A stretch of 64,000 nt of DNA from Bryobacterales bacterium (GTDB lineage: Bacteria; Acidobacteriota; Terriglobia; Bryobacterales; Bryobacteraceae). Shown piece after piece: positions 30,486-41,059 of this stretch (position 1 is the stretch's first letter; each line of letters opens with the position of its first letter). Made by a program: the position numbers and the translations under genes. The notes under the pieces were generated by a model. That model was not told the DNA's origin. It saw nothing but the letters and a program-made list of their open reading frames with translations, and ran no database searches. The stretch is from assembly GCA_027459465.1 (NCBI GenBank), contig DAIDIH010000122.1, positions 1 through 64,000 on the forward strand, written 5' to 3'.

Positions 30486-31589
30486 TCACTCGCTTTCCCG
30501 GGCGCCGGCTTCCGGCGTCTTCTTCGTGGCCTTTCGCGCGACGTGAGAAATCAGATGAGCTCCCACGCCGATGCCCGTAAGTACAGTCAAAGTCTTGCCG
30601 ATCTGGTCCGGCGTCGATTCGATACCGGGCACTAGGACATTGGACAAGCGCTGGGTGAAGGGGCCGTTGTCCCAGAAGCCATCGGCCGCGCAGCCGATGC
30701 AGGGGTTGCCGGACGAAATCGGGAACCCGCAACCGTCGTTCCAGCGCATGCTCGAGCAGGCGTTGTAGGTCGTCGGCCCGCGGCAGCCCATCTTGTAGAG
30801 GCACCAGCCCTTTTTCGCTCCCTCATCGTCCCAGGACTCGACAAACATGCCGGCGTCGAAGAAGGCGCGGCGGTAGCACTTGTCGTGAATGCGCTGGCCG
30901 TAAAACATCTTCGGGCGGCCCTCGCGGTCGAGTTCGGGAAGGGCGTCGAAGGTCAGGATGTAGGTCAGCACGCCGGTCATCACTTCGCTGATCGGCGGGC
31001 AGCCTGGGACATTGATGATCGTGCGATCGGTGATTAGTTCATGGACGGGCTTGGCCCCCGTCGGGTTCGGTTTCGCCGCCTGCACGCAGCCGTTGGAGGC
31101 GCAGGATCCCCAGGCGATGATCGCCTTTGCCCCTGCCGCGGTTTCCTTGAGGACGTTTAGAAATGTATCACCGCCTACGGTGCAATAAACACCGCCGTCC
31201 TTCGTCGGTGCGTTCCCTTCGACGGCCAGAAGATACTGGCCCGGATGCTCCTTCATAACCTTCTTCCGGATCTCTTCGACCTGGAAACCCGCGGCGGCCT
31301 GCAGGGTGTCGTCGTAGTCGAGCGAGATCATGTTCAGGACAATGTCCTGGGCCACGGGATGAGCTGAGCGGATGAAGGACTCGCTGCAGCAGGTACATTC
31401 CAGGCCGTGCAGCCAGATCACCGGGATGCGCGGCTTCGTTTCCATCGCCGCAACGACCTTGGGGACCATGGTGGCTTCCAGACCGAGGGTGGCGGAGATC
31501 GTAGTGCAGAACTTCAGGAAGGTTCGCCGGTCGACGCCGTGCTGTTTCAACACGTCGTAGGTTGAGAGAGTGCGCGTGGAAAGGGGCAT
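30486..31589 (-). CDS. [NiFe]-hydrogenase small subunit, Tat signal, six-Cys proximal cluster type
   Basis: Tat motif DRRTFLKFC; WLHGLECTCCSESFIRSAHP and AWGSCASNGCVQAAKPNP; C-terminal TM anchor. Confidence 0.97.
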   Translation of the reverse strand: MPLSTRTLSTYDVLKQHGVDRRTFLKFCTTISATLGLEATMVPKVVAAMETKPRIPVIWLHGLECTCCSESFIRSAHPVAQDIVLNMISLDYDDTLQAAAGFQVEEIRKKVMKEHPGQYLLAVEGNAPTKDGGVYCTVGGDTFLNVLKETAAGAKAIIAWGSCASNGCVQAAKPNPTGAKPVHELITDRTIINVPGCPPISEVMTGVLTYILTFDALPELDREGRPKMFYGQRIHDKCYRRAFFDAGMFVESWDDEGAKKGWCLYKMGCRGPTTYNACSSMRWNDGCGFPISSGNPCIGCAADGFWDNGPFTQRLSNVLVPGIESTPDQIGKTLTVLTGIGVGAHLISHVARKATKKTPEAGARESE

Positions 31590-31649
31590 CTGGTCTCTCC
31601 AACTACAGGATTTGCGGCATCACGGCTGCACGATGGGGACCAATTCAGG

Positions 31650-31659
31650 CAGGTTGCCA
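31650..31659 (-). promoter_or_regulatory. TGGCAACCTG motif upstream of hydrogenase small subunit
   Basis: Identical to 31857-31866, same orientation relative to its downstream gene. Confidence 0.35.
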
Positions 31660-31856
31660 GGGAGCGCGCGAAAACGAACCCATCGATCGGAGTCGCTGGT
31701 TTTAGATCGCGGGGTAAAGTGGATGCAGAATGGAGCGGATTTGTGACAGTTATGGCCGCAGTCGTGGGCATCGCGCAGTTGGGAATAATCGGGCGTCGGT
31801 TGCTGCATCCGGGCCCGGTTAACGTCACGGGCCGGAGAAAGTAACAAGTAAGTTAT

Positions 31857-31866
31857 GGCAACCTGG
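31857..31866 (+). promoter_or_regulatory. TGGCAACCTG motif upstream of hypF
   Basis: Identical 10-mer 67 bp upstream of the hypF ATG. Confidence 0.35.
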
Positions 31867-31933
31867 CGCCGGAAGGGAAAACGCGGTGCGCGTCGAATGA
31901 CTCAGGGCTGCGTGCCGGTGCGGGAAATGACGC

Positions 31934-34180
31934 ATGGGTTCTGAGCCGAATCGCGCGGCCGTCTTGCGGAAGCGAATCCACATACAAGGCATCGTCCAAG
32001 GCGTCGGATTCCGGCCGTTCGTGTACGAACTCGCCGTGGCGAACCAGCTAGCGGGATGGGTTAGAAACTCGTCCGAAGGAGTATTTATCGAGGTCGAAGG
32101 ACCGGTGGGCGGCCTCGAGGCATTTGAGGCGGACTTGATTAACCGGCGGCCCGTGCTGGCCCAGGTTGACCGGGTACAGATAACGGACATTCCTCAGCAA
32201 GGAACTCGGGATTTTGTCATTCTGGAGAGCGCGCAAGTTACAGGGGAGTTTGTCCTGGTTCCTCCAGACATAGCCACCTGTGCGGAGTGTTACAACGACT
32301 TTACAGATCCCGCGAACCGCCGTTACCGGTACCCGTTTACCAATTGCACCAACTGTGGGCCGCGTTACACGATTATCCGGGACATCCCTTACGACCGCCC
32401 GGCAACGACGATGGTGGAGTTTCCGATGTGTGCGGACTGCCAGGCCGAGTATGAGAATCCGGCAGATCGCCGGTTCCATGCCCAGCCGAACGCCTGTGCC
32501 AAGTGTGGTCCGGCCCTGACGGCACCCATCGAGAGGGCACACGGTTGGTTAAGGGAAGGCAAGGTTGTGGCGATCAAGGGGCTGGGTGGGTTCCATCTGG
32601 CTTGCGACGCCACCAACGGCGATGCGGTGCGCAGGCTGCGGGAGCGAAAGCGCCGCAGCGACAAGCCCTTCGCGATCATGGCGCCGGACTTAGCCGCGGT
32701 GGAGCGGTGCTGCGAAGTCAGCCCGGCGGACCGGGAGGCTTTGGTGAGCCCCCGGCGGCCGATTGTGATCCTGCCGCGCCGGACGGGAACAGCGATCTCG
32801 GACGCTGTCGCGCCGGGAAATAAGACGGTCGGCGTCATGCTGCCTTACACGCCCTTACATCACCTTTTGTTCGAGCGGGACGGCGGGCGGTTCGAGGCGC
32901 TCGTCATGACCAGCGGCAATGTCAGCGAAGAACCAATCGTGAGCCGGGAAGAAGAACTTCCGCGGCTGGCATCGCTCTACGACGAAGTCCTGGCGCATAA
33001 CCGGAAGATCCAGACGCGGGTGGACGATTCGGTTGTGCGGACGTTTGAAGGGCAGGTGCGTGTCGTGCGGCGGTCGCGCGGGTTTGCGCCCCAACCGGTG
33101 CGGCTGGCTTTTGACATGGCGCCCGCGCTGGGAGCAGGCGGCGAACTGAAGAATACCTTCTGTTTGACCAAGCAGAGTTATGCGATCTTAAGCCAACATA
33201 TCGGCGACCTGGAAAATCTGGAAACGCTCGAATTCTTTCACGAGACTCTAACGCATATGAAGCGGTTCTACCGGATCGAGCCGGAAGTCGTGGGCTATGA
33301 TCTTCATCCGGGGTATTTGAGCACGCGCGCCGCGCTCGAGATGCAGGGCGTGAAGAAGGTCGGCGTCCAGCATCATCATGCCCACATCGCAAGCTGCATG
33401 GCGGAGAACGGGTTACAGGAGAAAGTCATCGGCGTTTCGTTCGACGGGACGGGTTACGGGACGGACGGGCAGATCTGGGGCGGCGAATTCCTGGTCTGCG
33501 ATTTCTTGGGTTTCGAGCGTTGCGGGCACTTACGGTATGTACCGCTCGCCGGCGGTGACGCCGCGGTGCGCGAGCCCTGGCGGATGGCGCTCAGCTACGC
33601 ACGGGACGCGTTTGGGCCGGACGTTCCGGACCAACTCTTTGCGAGAATCGATCCACGGCGGCGGGCGGTGGTCGGTGCCATGCTTTCGCGGAGCGTGAAC
33701 ACGGTTCTGACTTCCTCGTGCGGGCGGTTATTCGACGCAGTGGCTTCGCTGATCGGCCTACGCGATGAAACCAACTATGAAGGGCAGGCGGCGATCGAGT
33801 TAGAGGCGCTGGCAGAAGACGGCGTTGAGGCGCGATACGGCTTCGAAATGAATGGCGATGAAGTGGACCTGCGCCAGGCGATCGCGGAGATCGTGGCCGA
33901 CGTGCGGAAGGGGATGGGAGCGGGAAAAATCGCGGCGGCGTTTCACAATACCGTGATTGCCGTGATCGTCGAGGGGTGCCGTCGAACGAGAGAATCGCAC
34001 GGCCTCGAGAAAGTTTGTCTGAGCGGCGGCACGTTCCAGAATTTTTACCTTTTGCGCCGCGCCGTACATGGCCTGCGGCAGGCCGGTTTCGAGGTGTACT
34101 TGCACTCTCAGGTTCCGGCCAACGATGGAGGCATCGCGCTGGGGCAGGCGGTGATCGCGGCGGAGGCGGCGAGGCGCTGA
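31934..34180 (+). CDS. hypF: Carbamoyltransferase HypF
   Basis: Acylphosphatase domain (HIQGIVQGVGFRPFVYELA), CAECYNDFTDPANRRYRYPFTNCTNCGPRYTI zinc fingers, HHHAHIASCMAENG. Confidence 0.98.
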   Translation: MGSEPNRAAVLRKRIHIQGIVQGVGFRPFVYELAVANQLAGWVRNSSEGVFIEVEGPVGGLEAFEADLINRRPVLAQVDRVQITDIPQQGTRDFVILESAQVTGEFVLVPPDIATCAECYNDFTDPANRRYRYPFTNCTNCGPRYTIIRDIPYDRPATTMVEFPMCADCQAEYENPADRRFHAQPNACAKCGPALTAPIERAHGWLREGKVVAIKGLGGFHLACDATNGDAVRRLRERKRRSDKPFAIMAPDLAAVERCCEVSPADREALVSPRRPIVILPRRTGTAISDAVAPGNKTVGVMLPYTPLHHLLFERDGGRFEALVMTSGNVSEEPIVSREEELPRLASLYDEVLAHNRKIQTRVDDSVVRTFEGQVRVVRRSRGFAPQPVRLAFDMAPALGAGGELKNTFCLTKQSYAILSQHIGDLENLETLEFFHETLTHMKRFYRIEPEVVGYDLHPGYLSTRAALEMQGVKKVGVQHHHAHIASCMAENGLQEKVIGVSFDGTGYGTDGQIWGGEFLVCDFLGFERCGHLRYVPLAGGDAAVREPWRMALSYARDAFGPDVPDQLFARIDPRRRAVVGAMLSRSVNTVLTSSCGRLFDAVASLIGLRDETNYEGQAAIELEALAEDGVEARYGFEMNGDEVDLRQAIAEIVADVRKGMGAGKIAAAFHNTVIAVIVEGCRRTRESHGLEKVCLSGGTFQNFYLLRRAVHGLRQAGFEVYLHSQVPANDGGIALGQAVIAAEAARR

Positions 34181-34201
34181 ATCACGCTAGCCTGACTCTA
34201 T

Positions 34202-34618
34202 ATGTATCGCCGTCTTGACCGCGCGCACCGTGCGGCCGCTGTGGTTTTGGGTTGCCTCACGCTGGGAGGCGCGGCAGCGTTGTTGGTTTGGGACTTGCAG
34301 CCGGACTGGTTTCCCCGGCGCGCGCACGACTGGCTCGGCGCATTTCCGCTGGCGTTGATCGCCGTCACCTATCTTCTCTACCAGTGGGCGCATCGTCCGC
34401 CGGTTCGGGAATGGATCAAGGCGGTACTTCTGGCGATCGCCTTTCTGTTCTGGGCGGCGAACCAGTTCTGGCCGGATGCCTCACAAGCTACACTGTTCAA
34501 CGACATCGCCATCGGACTTTTTGTTCTCGACGTGTTCCTGGTGATGATCGGCTGGCCGGCCACATCTCCGGACGAATCTTTCGGCGAAATCGTGGACAGC
34601 GATGCAGGATCGGCGTGA
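34202..34618 (+). CDS. Small integral membrane protein, possibly co-transcribed with hypF, function unknown
   Basis: Several predicted TM helices; 21 bp downstream of the hypF stop on the same strand. Confidence 0.7.
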   Translation: MYRRLDRAHRAAAVVLGCLTLGGAAALLVWDLQPDWFPRRAHDWLGAFPLALIAVTYLLYQWAHRPPVREWIKAVLLAIAFLFWAANQFWPDASQATLFNDIAIGLFVLDVFLVMIGWPATSPDESFGEIVDSDAGSA

Positions 34619-34629
34619 CTGCCGCAACT

Positions 34630-35955
34630 CTACTGCTTGTGGGGGAACCGCACGCTTTCCCAATCGAACTGAAAACCTTTGGGCAGAATTCGGCGGCCGT
34701 TGCCGGCGAAGAGCACGGCCACTCCCGGCAAGACGGGCGGTAAAACCGTCTCGGTTTGGCCCATATCAATCCAACCGGTTTCTCCGATGTTCCAGTTGTG
34801 TTCGGTGGTTTTTCCCAACTGCCGCGTGATGCCGGGCAGGCTGGTACAGTCGCGGAAGAACGCATAAAACGGCGCGTGGTGGCGGAAGCCGGACGAATCG
34901 GTGAATTCGAGGTCGGTGAACTCAAAGCCGGCGATGAGGTAAGACGCGATGGACCCTGAGCCCTGCTGGAGCAGGCGCACACGGCCGAGTAACCGAGCGC
35001 CCTTCGGGGCGACGAGGTCGTGCTTGTCCTTGACGTCGGCATCGAGCGATCCCTGAATCGGGTCTCCCACGCGAGCTTGCGTCAGGTCGACCGCAGCGGC
35101 GAGAGAAACGGGGAACGTCAACCCGGGCGGGACTTGGAATTCGACCGTCCGTGGCGGCGGGGCCTCGGCTCGCACGGTATCCTCGGAAACCAGGTGCGAC
35201 TCGGACTTGAACTCTCGGCAGTGAGTGAATTGAATCTGGTTCTGGCTTTCCCGGCCGTCGGCGCGGACCATGGTGACCGCGGCGGACAAAGGGAACAGGT
35301 AAGACTGGCCAGACAACAGGAGGCGGTTGTAGTCAATCACACTGACAAGCGATGAGAGTCCGAGTTCCGGAGGAATGTGCGACGGCCAGGATTCGAGCCG
35401 CAGAAGATCCGCCGAGGCCGCGTCGGCCCAGAACGTTCCGCTCGTATCGACCAAAGCCTCCCGTCCGTCGATGTTCAGCGTCCATCGGAGGACATTCGAT
35501 GAAATCGTGAAGTCGTAGCGGGCCGCCTGGATTCCGCCGATGGTCTCCCGGCCGCGATAGTGAATTATCGCTTGCGACCGGCGCGCGAATACCGCGCGCG
35601 TGGTCGAAATAAATTCCCCGCTCGAGTTAAACCCCGGCAAGGCGATGTCGTCGCGAAATGTGCTCTGGTCGTCGGGCCAGGCGAACAGTTCCTTCTCCCC
35701 AATCGCCACCACTTCCAGGCGGACAGCATCCAACGCGCGGATGGGTTTCTTGGGGGACTCGCGGATCAAACGGTCGACACTTTCCAAGCAGGCGTAAGCG
35801 GGAAGCCGGTCGAGCGTCTGCTGCAGGTTGTGCTTGATGCGCGAAAGCAGAAGCACGCCGGGCGGAAGACCCAATTGGGCGCTCGTCTGCGCGAAGGCCG
35901 AGGCGCAGCAAGTCAGGGCCGGCAGGCACAACCGCCAAAAACCCGCAATGGTCAT
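34630..35955 (-). CDS. Secreted hypothetical protein
   Basis: N-terminal signal peptide (FWRLCLPALTCCASAFA); long coherent ORF; no family recognised. Confidence 0.7.
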   Translation of the reverse strand: MTIAGFWRLCLPALTCCASAFAQTSAQLGLPPGVLLLSRIKHNLQQTLDRLPAYACLESVDRLIRESPKKPIRALDAVRLEVVAIGEKELFAWPDDQSTFRDDIALPGFNSSGEFISTTRAVFARRSQAIIHYRGRETIGGIQAARYDFTISSNVLRWTLNIDGREALVDTSGTFWADAASADLLRLESWPSHIPPELGLSSLVSVIDYNRLLLSGQSYLFPLSAAVTMVRADGRESQNQIQFTHCREFKSESHLVSEDTVRAEAPPPRTVEFQVPPGLTFPVSLAAAVDLTQARVGDPIQGSLDADVKDKHDLVAPKGARLLGRVRLLQQGSGSIASYLIAGFEFTDLEFTDSSGFRHHAPFYAFFRDCTSLPGITRQLGKTTEHNWNIGETGWIDMGQTETVLPPVLPGVAVLFAGNGRRILPKGFQFDWESVRFPHKQ

Positions 35956-36005
35956 GGCTGCCTTTGAGACTACGCTTGTTCGCTAGGCTTGTATGTTCAG
36001 GATCC

Positions 36006-36866
36006 ATGTCAAATCACACAAACAGCACGGCGGTTCTGCTGATCAATTGCCCGGACCGCAAGGGATTGGTCGCCTCGGTATCCAGCCTCCTCTACCGGCA
36101 CGGTGCTAACATCACGCACGCCGACCAGCACCAGGACCACGAAGCGGGCTTGTTCTTTATGCGCGTGGAGTGGGCGCTGGAGGACTTCGACCTTCCCGCG
36201 TTCCGCGCCGAGTTCGAGGCGCTCGCAGCGGAACTGCGGATGACATGGCAGCTTCACCGGATGCAGGATGTGCCGCGCGTGGCAATTTTCGTGTCGCAGC
36301 ATCTGCATTGTCTGGCGGATCTGCTGCATCGCCAGCAGGCGGGCGAGCTGCATTGTTCGATTCCCCTGATCATCAGCAATCACGCAAGCGCCGAGGCTTT
36401 GGCGCGGTTTTACGGCGTGGCGTTTCACCAGGCGCCGGTTACGGCCGCGACGAAGGCGGAGGCGGAGGCGAAGCAGTTGCAACTGCTCGAGGAGAATGGC
36501 ATTGATCTGATCGTGCTGGCGCGTTACATGCAGATTTTGTCGCCGGAGTTCGTCGCACGATATCCCGGGCGCATCATCAATGTTCACCATTCCTTCCTGC
36601 CGGCGTTCGTCGGCGCGAGGCCTTATCATGCAGCCTTCCAGCGGGGCGTCAAACTGATTGGCGCAACCGGCCACTATGTGACACCGACGCTCGACGATGG
36701 CCCTATTATCGAGCAGGACGTAGTCCGCATCTCGCATCGCGACCAGGTTGAGGATTTAATCCGCAAAGGGCGGGACATGGAGAAAGCTGTGCTGTCCCGG
36801 GCGGTGATGTGGCATCTGGAACACCGCATCCTTTGCTACGGGAATAAAACCGTCGTATTCGATTAG
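36006..36866 (+). CDS. purU: Formyltetrahydrofolate deformylase
   Basis: N-terminal ACT domain (LLINCPDRKGLVASVSSLLYRHGANI); formyltransferase core RIINVHHSFLPAFVGARPYHAAFQRGVKLIGATGHYVT. Confidence 0.97.
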   Translation: MSNHTNSTAVLLINCPDRKGLVASVSSLLYRHGANITHADQHQDHEAGLFFMRVEWALEDFDLPAFRAEFEALAAELRMTWQLHRMQDVPRVAIFVSQHLHCLADLLHRQQAGELHCSIPLIISNHASAEALARFYGVAFHQAPVTAATKAEAEAKQLQLLEENGIDLIVLARYMQILSPEFVARYPGRIINVHHSFLPAFVGARPYHAAFQRGVKLIGATGHYVTPTLDDGPIIEQDVVRISHRDQVEDLIRKGRDMEKAVLSRAVMWHLEHRILCYGNKTVVFD

Positions 36867-36921
36867 GCTCGCGCAGGCCCGGTTGTTACGTGCTCAGCAA
36901 GCGGAAAACATATGAGGACTT

Positions 36922-38732
36922 ATGCGCCGAAAAACCTGGCTGTCCGCGGGAGCTTTTCTCGTCTTCCTGCCCGCTACGGGTCTTGCCGCCGAACGGATTC
37001 TGGTAACTCATCTGGCTCCGGCCCGCGAGACGCTGTTTGTCTCGAGCGCGGATGGTTCCGGCGAGCACCCGATCGCCGAGTCGGACTCGCTCGACTACAA
37101 TCCATCGTGGTCCGGGATGGGTGACTGGATCGTATTTACCTCCGAGCGGGCCGGCTCGGCGGATCTCTTTCGAGTTCACCCGGACGGCACGGGGCTGGAG
37201 CAACTCACGGACGATCCCGCTTTTGACGACCAGGCGGGGTTCTCACCCGACGAGCGGCAGATTGTGTTCGTGAGTACGCGCGGAGGAGGGAAAGCCAATC
37301 TTTGGATTCTCGACACCGCTTCCCGCCGGGCGCGGCCCCTCACGTCAGAGGATGGCGGTGACTTCCGGCCGGCCTGGTCCCCGGATGGCGAGTGGATCGC
37401 GTTCTCCTCCGATCGCGGCAGCGACCTCCCGCCGGCCCGGCAACGCTGGGAACGGCTGCAATTGGCTGATATCTATGTCATCCATCCGGACGGGACCGGC
37501 TTGCGCCGCATCAGCCGGCATGGCGGCTTCTGCGGCAGCCCAAAATGGACCGCCGGCAGTAAGAAAGTAATCGCATATTGCATGACCGCGCAGAATAGCT
37601 GGGACTATCGATTTCCAACTCACGACGTGGATCTGGAGGGCAATACGACGTTGACCGAGATCCGCATTGCTGACGGTGAGGAAACGCCGTTGCCCGGTGC
37701 TCCGGGAATTAAGCTCGTTCCCACCGCGTTGGCATCCGGTGAGATCGGGTATCTTCGCCTCGATAAGTCCGCTGCGGGCGTGTTGTATACCAGTGGCAAG
37801 GCGGGTCCAACAGGCAAGGATATCCGCACGCCATCCTGGTCGCCGGATGGGACTCAACTGGTCTACGGCCGCATCAAGCGGATCAAGTTCACGGGGCTGG
37901 TTCCACTTTTCAGCCACGCAGATGGCTATTCGTTATTCGCCGCCAAAATCGAAGGAACGATGCCTTCTTACACCGCCGACGGCGCGCGCTACGCCGGTCT
38001 GATCGAGGGAGCCAACGAAACCGCCGTTCTGAGCGTCGGAGAATTCGGCAAGCTTCCGAAGCCGATCCTTCAGCGAAAGGATCTCATGCTGGCGCCGCAA
38101 TGGTCGCCCGACGGACGGCAGATCGCTTTCGGAATCGGTTCGTTCACAGCTTTCCTGGATTTCGACGCCGGCGTCAAGACCCCGGTGACGCGGCTGAACG
38201 GGGGCGCGCAAGTGGGCGTCATCAACGCCGACGGCTCTGGTTTTCATCTGATCACTTCGGGACCGAATAACAACGCGTTCCCGTCTTACGCGCCCGATGG
38301 AACACGTATTGTCTACCGGACGGCCGGCCCGCGGGAAAACGGCCTGCGCATTATGAAACTTGCGACCAAGTCCATCACGCCACTTACGGAAGAGTACGAT
38401 AACTTCCCGTCTGGTCGCCGCGCGGCGATCTGATTGCCTTCGTGCGCAAGATCGGGAATAACTTCCTGGTATCTACGATTCATCCCGACGGAAGCGGGAT
38501 CAAGCAACTTACAAATTGCAATTGCAACGACGCGCACCTCAACTGGTCGCCCGACGGCGAACATATCGTGTTCACCAGCAGCCGGATGGGCTTCAAGGAC
38601 GAGGCGCCGCTCGTTGGCAATCCGCAGCCCTACGGCGAGATCTTCGTTATGGACAAGGGCGGCTCGCACGTGACGCAGTTGACGGACGACCAGTGGGAAG
38701 ACGGCGCGCCCTCGTGGATGCCGCGCCGCTAG
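36922..38732 (+). pseudogene. TolB-like beta-propeller protein with an apparent single-base frameshift near 38410
   Basis: Repeated WSPDG(xx)IAF propeller motifs; frame lost at NFPS|GRRAAI*. Inserting one base gives NFPSWSPRGDLIAFVRKIGNNFLVSTIHPDGSGIKQLT, joining ORF 38442..38732. Confidence 0.88.
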
Positions 38733-40999
38733 CCTGCGCTCCGCGCTTCCAGGTCCTGGGCCTCTACCACCGCGATCGCGGCCACGTTGACGATCTCGCT
38801 GACCTCTGCGCCGCGCTGCAGCACATGCACGGGCTTGGAGAGGCCCATCAGGATCGGCCCGATGGCCTCGGCCCCGCCCAGACGCGCCAGTAGTTTGTAG
38901 GCGATATTGCCGGATTCCAGATTCGGGAATATCAGCACATTGGCCCCGCCCTGCAGCGGACTGAACGGATAGGTGTTTGCAAGGATTTCCGGTGTGACCG
39001 CGGTGTCGGCCTGCATTTCGCCGTCTGCGATAAGGCCCGGCGCGCGCGCGTGCACAATCGCAACAGCACGGCGGACTTTGTCCGACAGCGCGTGTCTGGC
39101 ACTGCCGAAATTCGAAAAGGACAGCAAAGCCACACGCGGCTCAACGTTGAACCGGCGTGCGGCATCGGCGGCTGAGAGCGCGATCTCGGCCAGGTCCTCC
39201 GCGGACGGATCGATATTGACCGTGGCGTCGGCGAAGAAGTAAGCTTCGCCGTTGGAAGTGAGCAGAAGGTAGAGCCCGGAGACCCGGCGGAAGCCTTCGC
39301 GAACCGGGATCACTTCGAGCGCGGGTCGGACGGTTTCCGGGTAGTGCTGCGTCAACCCGCCGATCAGTACGTCGGCATCCCCAAGACGCACCATCAGAGC
39401 CCCGAACGTGTTGTTCTGCCGTACCCGCTCGTCGGCTTCGTTCAGCGTGACACCCTTCCGCTGCCGCAGACGGTAGAACTCGTCGGTGTAGCGGGCCAGG
39501 CGCGGCGAGTTCAAGGGATCGTGAATTTCAATCGAGTTCAGGCTGAGCCGGAGTTGTTCGATCCGTTCGCGGATCAACTTCTCGTTGCCGAGCAGTACTG
39601 GCGTCGCGATGCGGTCGTCGAGCAGAATCTGGGCGGCGCGCAGGATCTTCGGCTCCGCGCCTTCGGGGAAAACGATGCGTTTGGGCTTGCGCTGCGCCTT
39701 GTGGATCATGCTGCGCATCACACCCTGGCTGCGGCCAAGCCGGCGTTCCAGTTGTTCGCGGTACTCGTTCAGGTCGATCTGTTCACGGGCCACGCCGCTG
39801 TCCATGGCCGCCTTGGCCACCGCCCAGGCTTCCCGGACGAGCACGCGCGGGTCGAACGGCTTCGGGATGATGTAGTCGGGCCCGAACTGGAGCCGTTCAA
39901 GACCGTACGTGCGCATGACGGAGTCGGGCACGTCTTCGCGGGCGAGCGAAGCGAGGGCGTGAGTGGCGGCGAGTTTCATCTCGTCGTTGATGGTGGTGGC
40001 GCGAACGTCGAGAGCGCCGCGGAAGATGAACGGGAAACCGAGGACGTTGTTCACCTGATTGGGATAATCGCTGCGGCCCGTGGCGACGATAGCGTCGGAG
40101 CGGGCGGCGACCGCCTCCTCGTAAGGGATCTCGGGATCGGGATTCGCGAGCGCGAAGACGATTGGTTTGGCGGCCATGCGCCGCAGCATGTCCCCGGTGA
40201 CGGAGTTGGCGACCGAGAGCCCCATGAACACATCGGCGCCGTCCAAGGCTTCGGCTAGCGTAGTCGCTTTCGTATCGCAGGCGAAGCGGGCTTTGTATGG
40301 GTTCATGCCTTCCGTGCGGCCATGGCGGATGGTTCCGTGCGAATCGCACATGACGATGTTTTCGCGGCGCGCCCCGAGACGGATACAGTGCTCGGCGCAG
40401 GCGATGGCGCTGGCTCCGGCCCCGTTGAAGACGATGCGCACCTGGGAGGCGGTTTTGCCCGCCAGCAGCAGCGCATTCAAAAACGCGGCGCCCGCGATGA
40501 TCGCCGTGCCGTGCTGGTCGTCGTGGAAGACCGGGATGTGGAGCGTCTTGCGAAGCTCCTCCTCGACCAGGAAACAATCCGGGGCCTTGATGTCTTCGAG
40601 GTTGATGCCGCCCACGGTGGGCTCCAGCATTTGGCAGAAGCGGACAACGTCGTGCGGATCCCGGGCGTTCAATTCGAGATCGAAAACATCGATGCCGGCG
40701 AAGCGCTGAAACAGAACGCCTTTGCCCTCCATCACGGGCTTGGCGGCCGCCGGGCCGATGTCGCCGAGGCCGAGAACGGCGGTGCCATTGGTGACAACCG
40801 CCACCAGGTTTCCCTTTCCTGTATAACGGTAAGCAAGGCCGGGGTCGCGCTCAATCGCCAGACAAGGCACGGCGACGCCGGGAGTGTAGGCCAGACTCAG
40901 ATCGCGCTGCGTCGAGCAGGGTTTGGTGGGCTTGACGGTGATCTTGCCGGCCGGGGCGGAGGAATGGTACGCAAGGACGTCCTCGTCACGGATAACCAT
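38729..40999 (-). CDS. maeB: NADP-dependent malic enzyme with C-terminal phosphotransacetylase-like domain
   Basis: [54 protein letters not shown]-terminal PTA-like [19 protein letters not shown] ... [27 protein letters not shown]. Confidence 0.97.
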   Translation of the reverse strand: MVIRDEDVLAYHSSAPAGKITVKPTKPCSTQRDLSLAYTPGVAVPCLAIERDPGLAYRYTGKGNLVAVVTNGTAVLGLGDIGPAAAKPVMEGKGVLFQRFAGIDVFDLELNARDPHDVVRFCQMLEPTVGGINLEDIKAPDCFLVEEELRKTLHIPVFHDDQHGTAIIAGAAFLNALLLAGKTASQVRIVFNGAGASAIACAEHCIRLGARRENIVMCDSHGTIRHGRTEGMNPYKARFACDTKATTLAEALDGADVFMGLSVANSVTGDMLRRMAAKPIVFALANPDPEIPYEEAVAARSDAIVATGRSDYPNQVNNVLGFPFIFRGALDVRATTINDEMKLAATHALASLAREDVPDSVMRTYGLERLQFGPDYIIPKPFDPRVLVREAWAVAKAAMDSGVAREQIDLNEYREQLERRLGRSQGVMRSMIHKAQRKPKRIVFPEGAEPKILRAAQILLDDRIATPVLLGNEKLIRERIEQLRLSLNSIEIHDPLNSPRLARYTDEFYRLRQRKGVTLNEADERVRQNNTFGALMVRLGDADVLIGGLTQHYPETVRPALEVIPVREGFRRVSGLYLLLTSNGEAYFFADATVNIDPSAEDLAEIALSAADAARRFNVEPRVALLSFSNFGSARHALSDKVRRAVAIVHARAPGLIADGEMQADTAVTPEILANTYPFSPLQGGANVLIFPNLESGNIAYKLLARLGGAEAIGPILMGLSKPVHVLQRGAEVSEIVNVAAIAVVEAQDLEARSAG

Positions 41000-41059
41000 G
41001 GTTCCGATTGTGCCACGCTTGCACTCAAGATATCGGAGAATTGCGCGTCACAAGCGATA

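Noticed and set aside
31590-31700. Possible sigma54 promoter (TGGCAACCTGCCTG) before the hydrogenase small subunit
   Set aside because: The GG/GC dinucleotides do not have the required -24/-12 spacing.
40322-41059. N-terminal part of the 384-aa ORF preceding the AhpD-like domain
   Set aside because: Antisense to maeB; the AhpD-like protein starts at ATG 41060.
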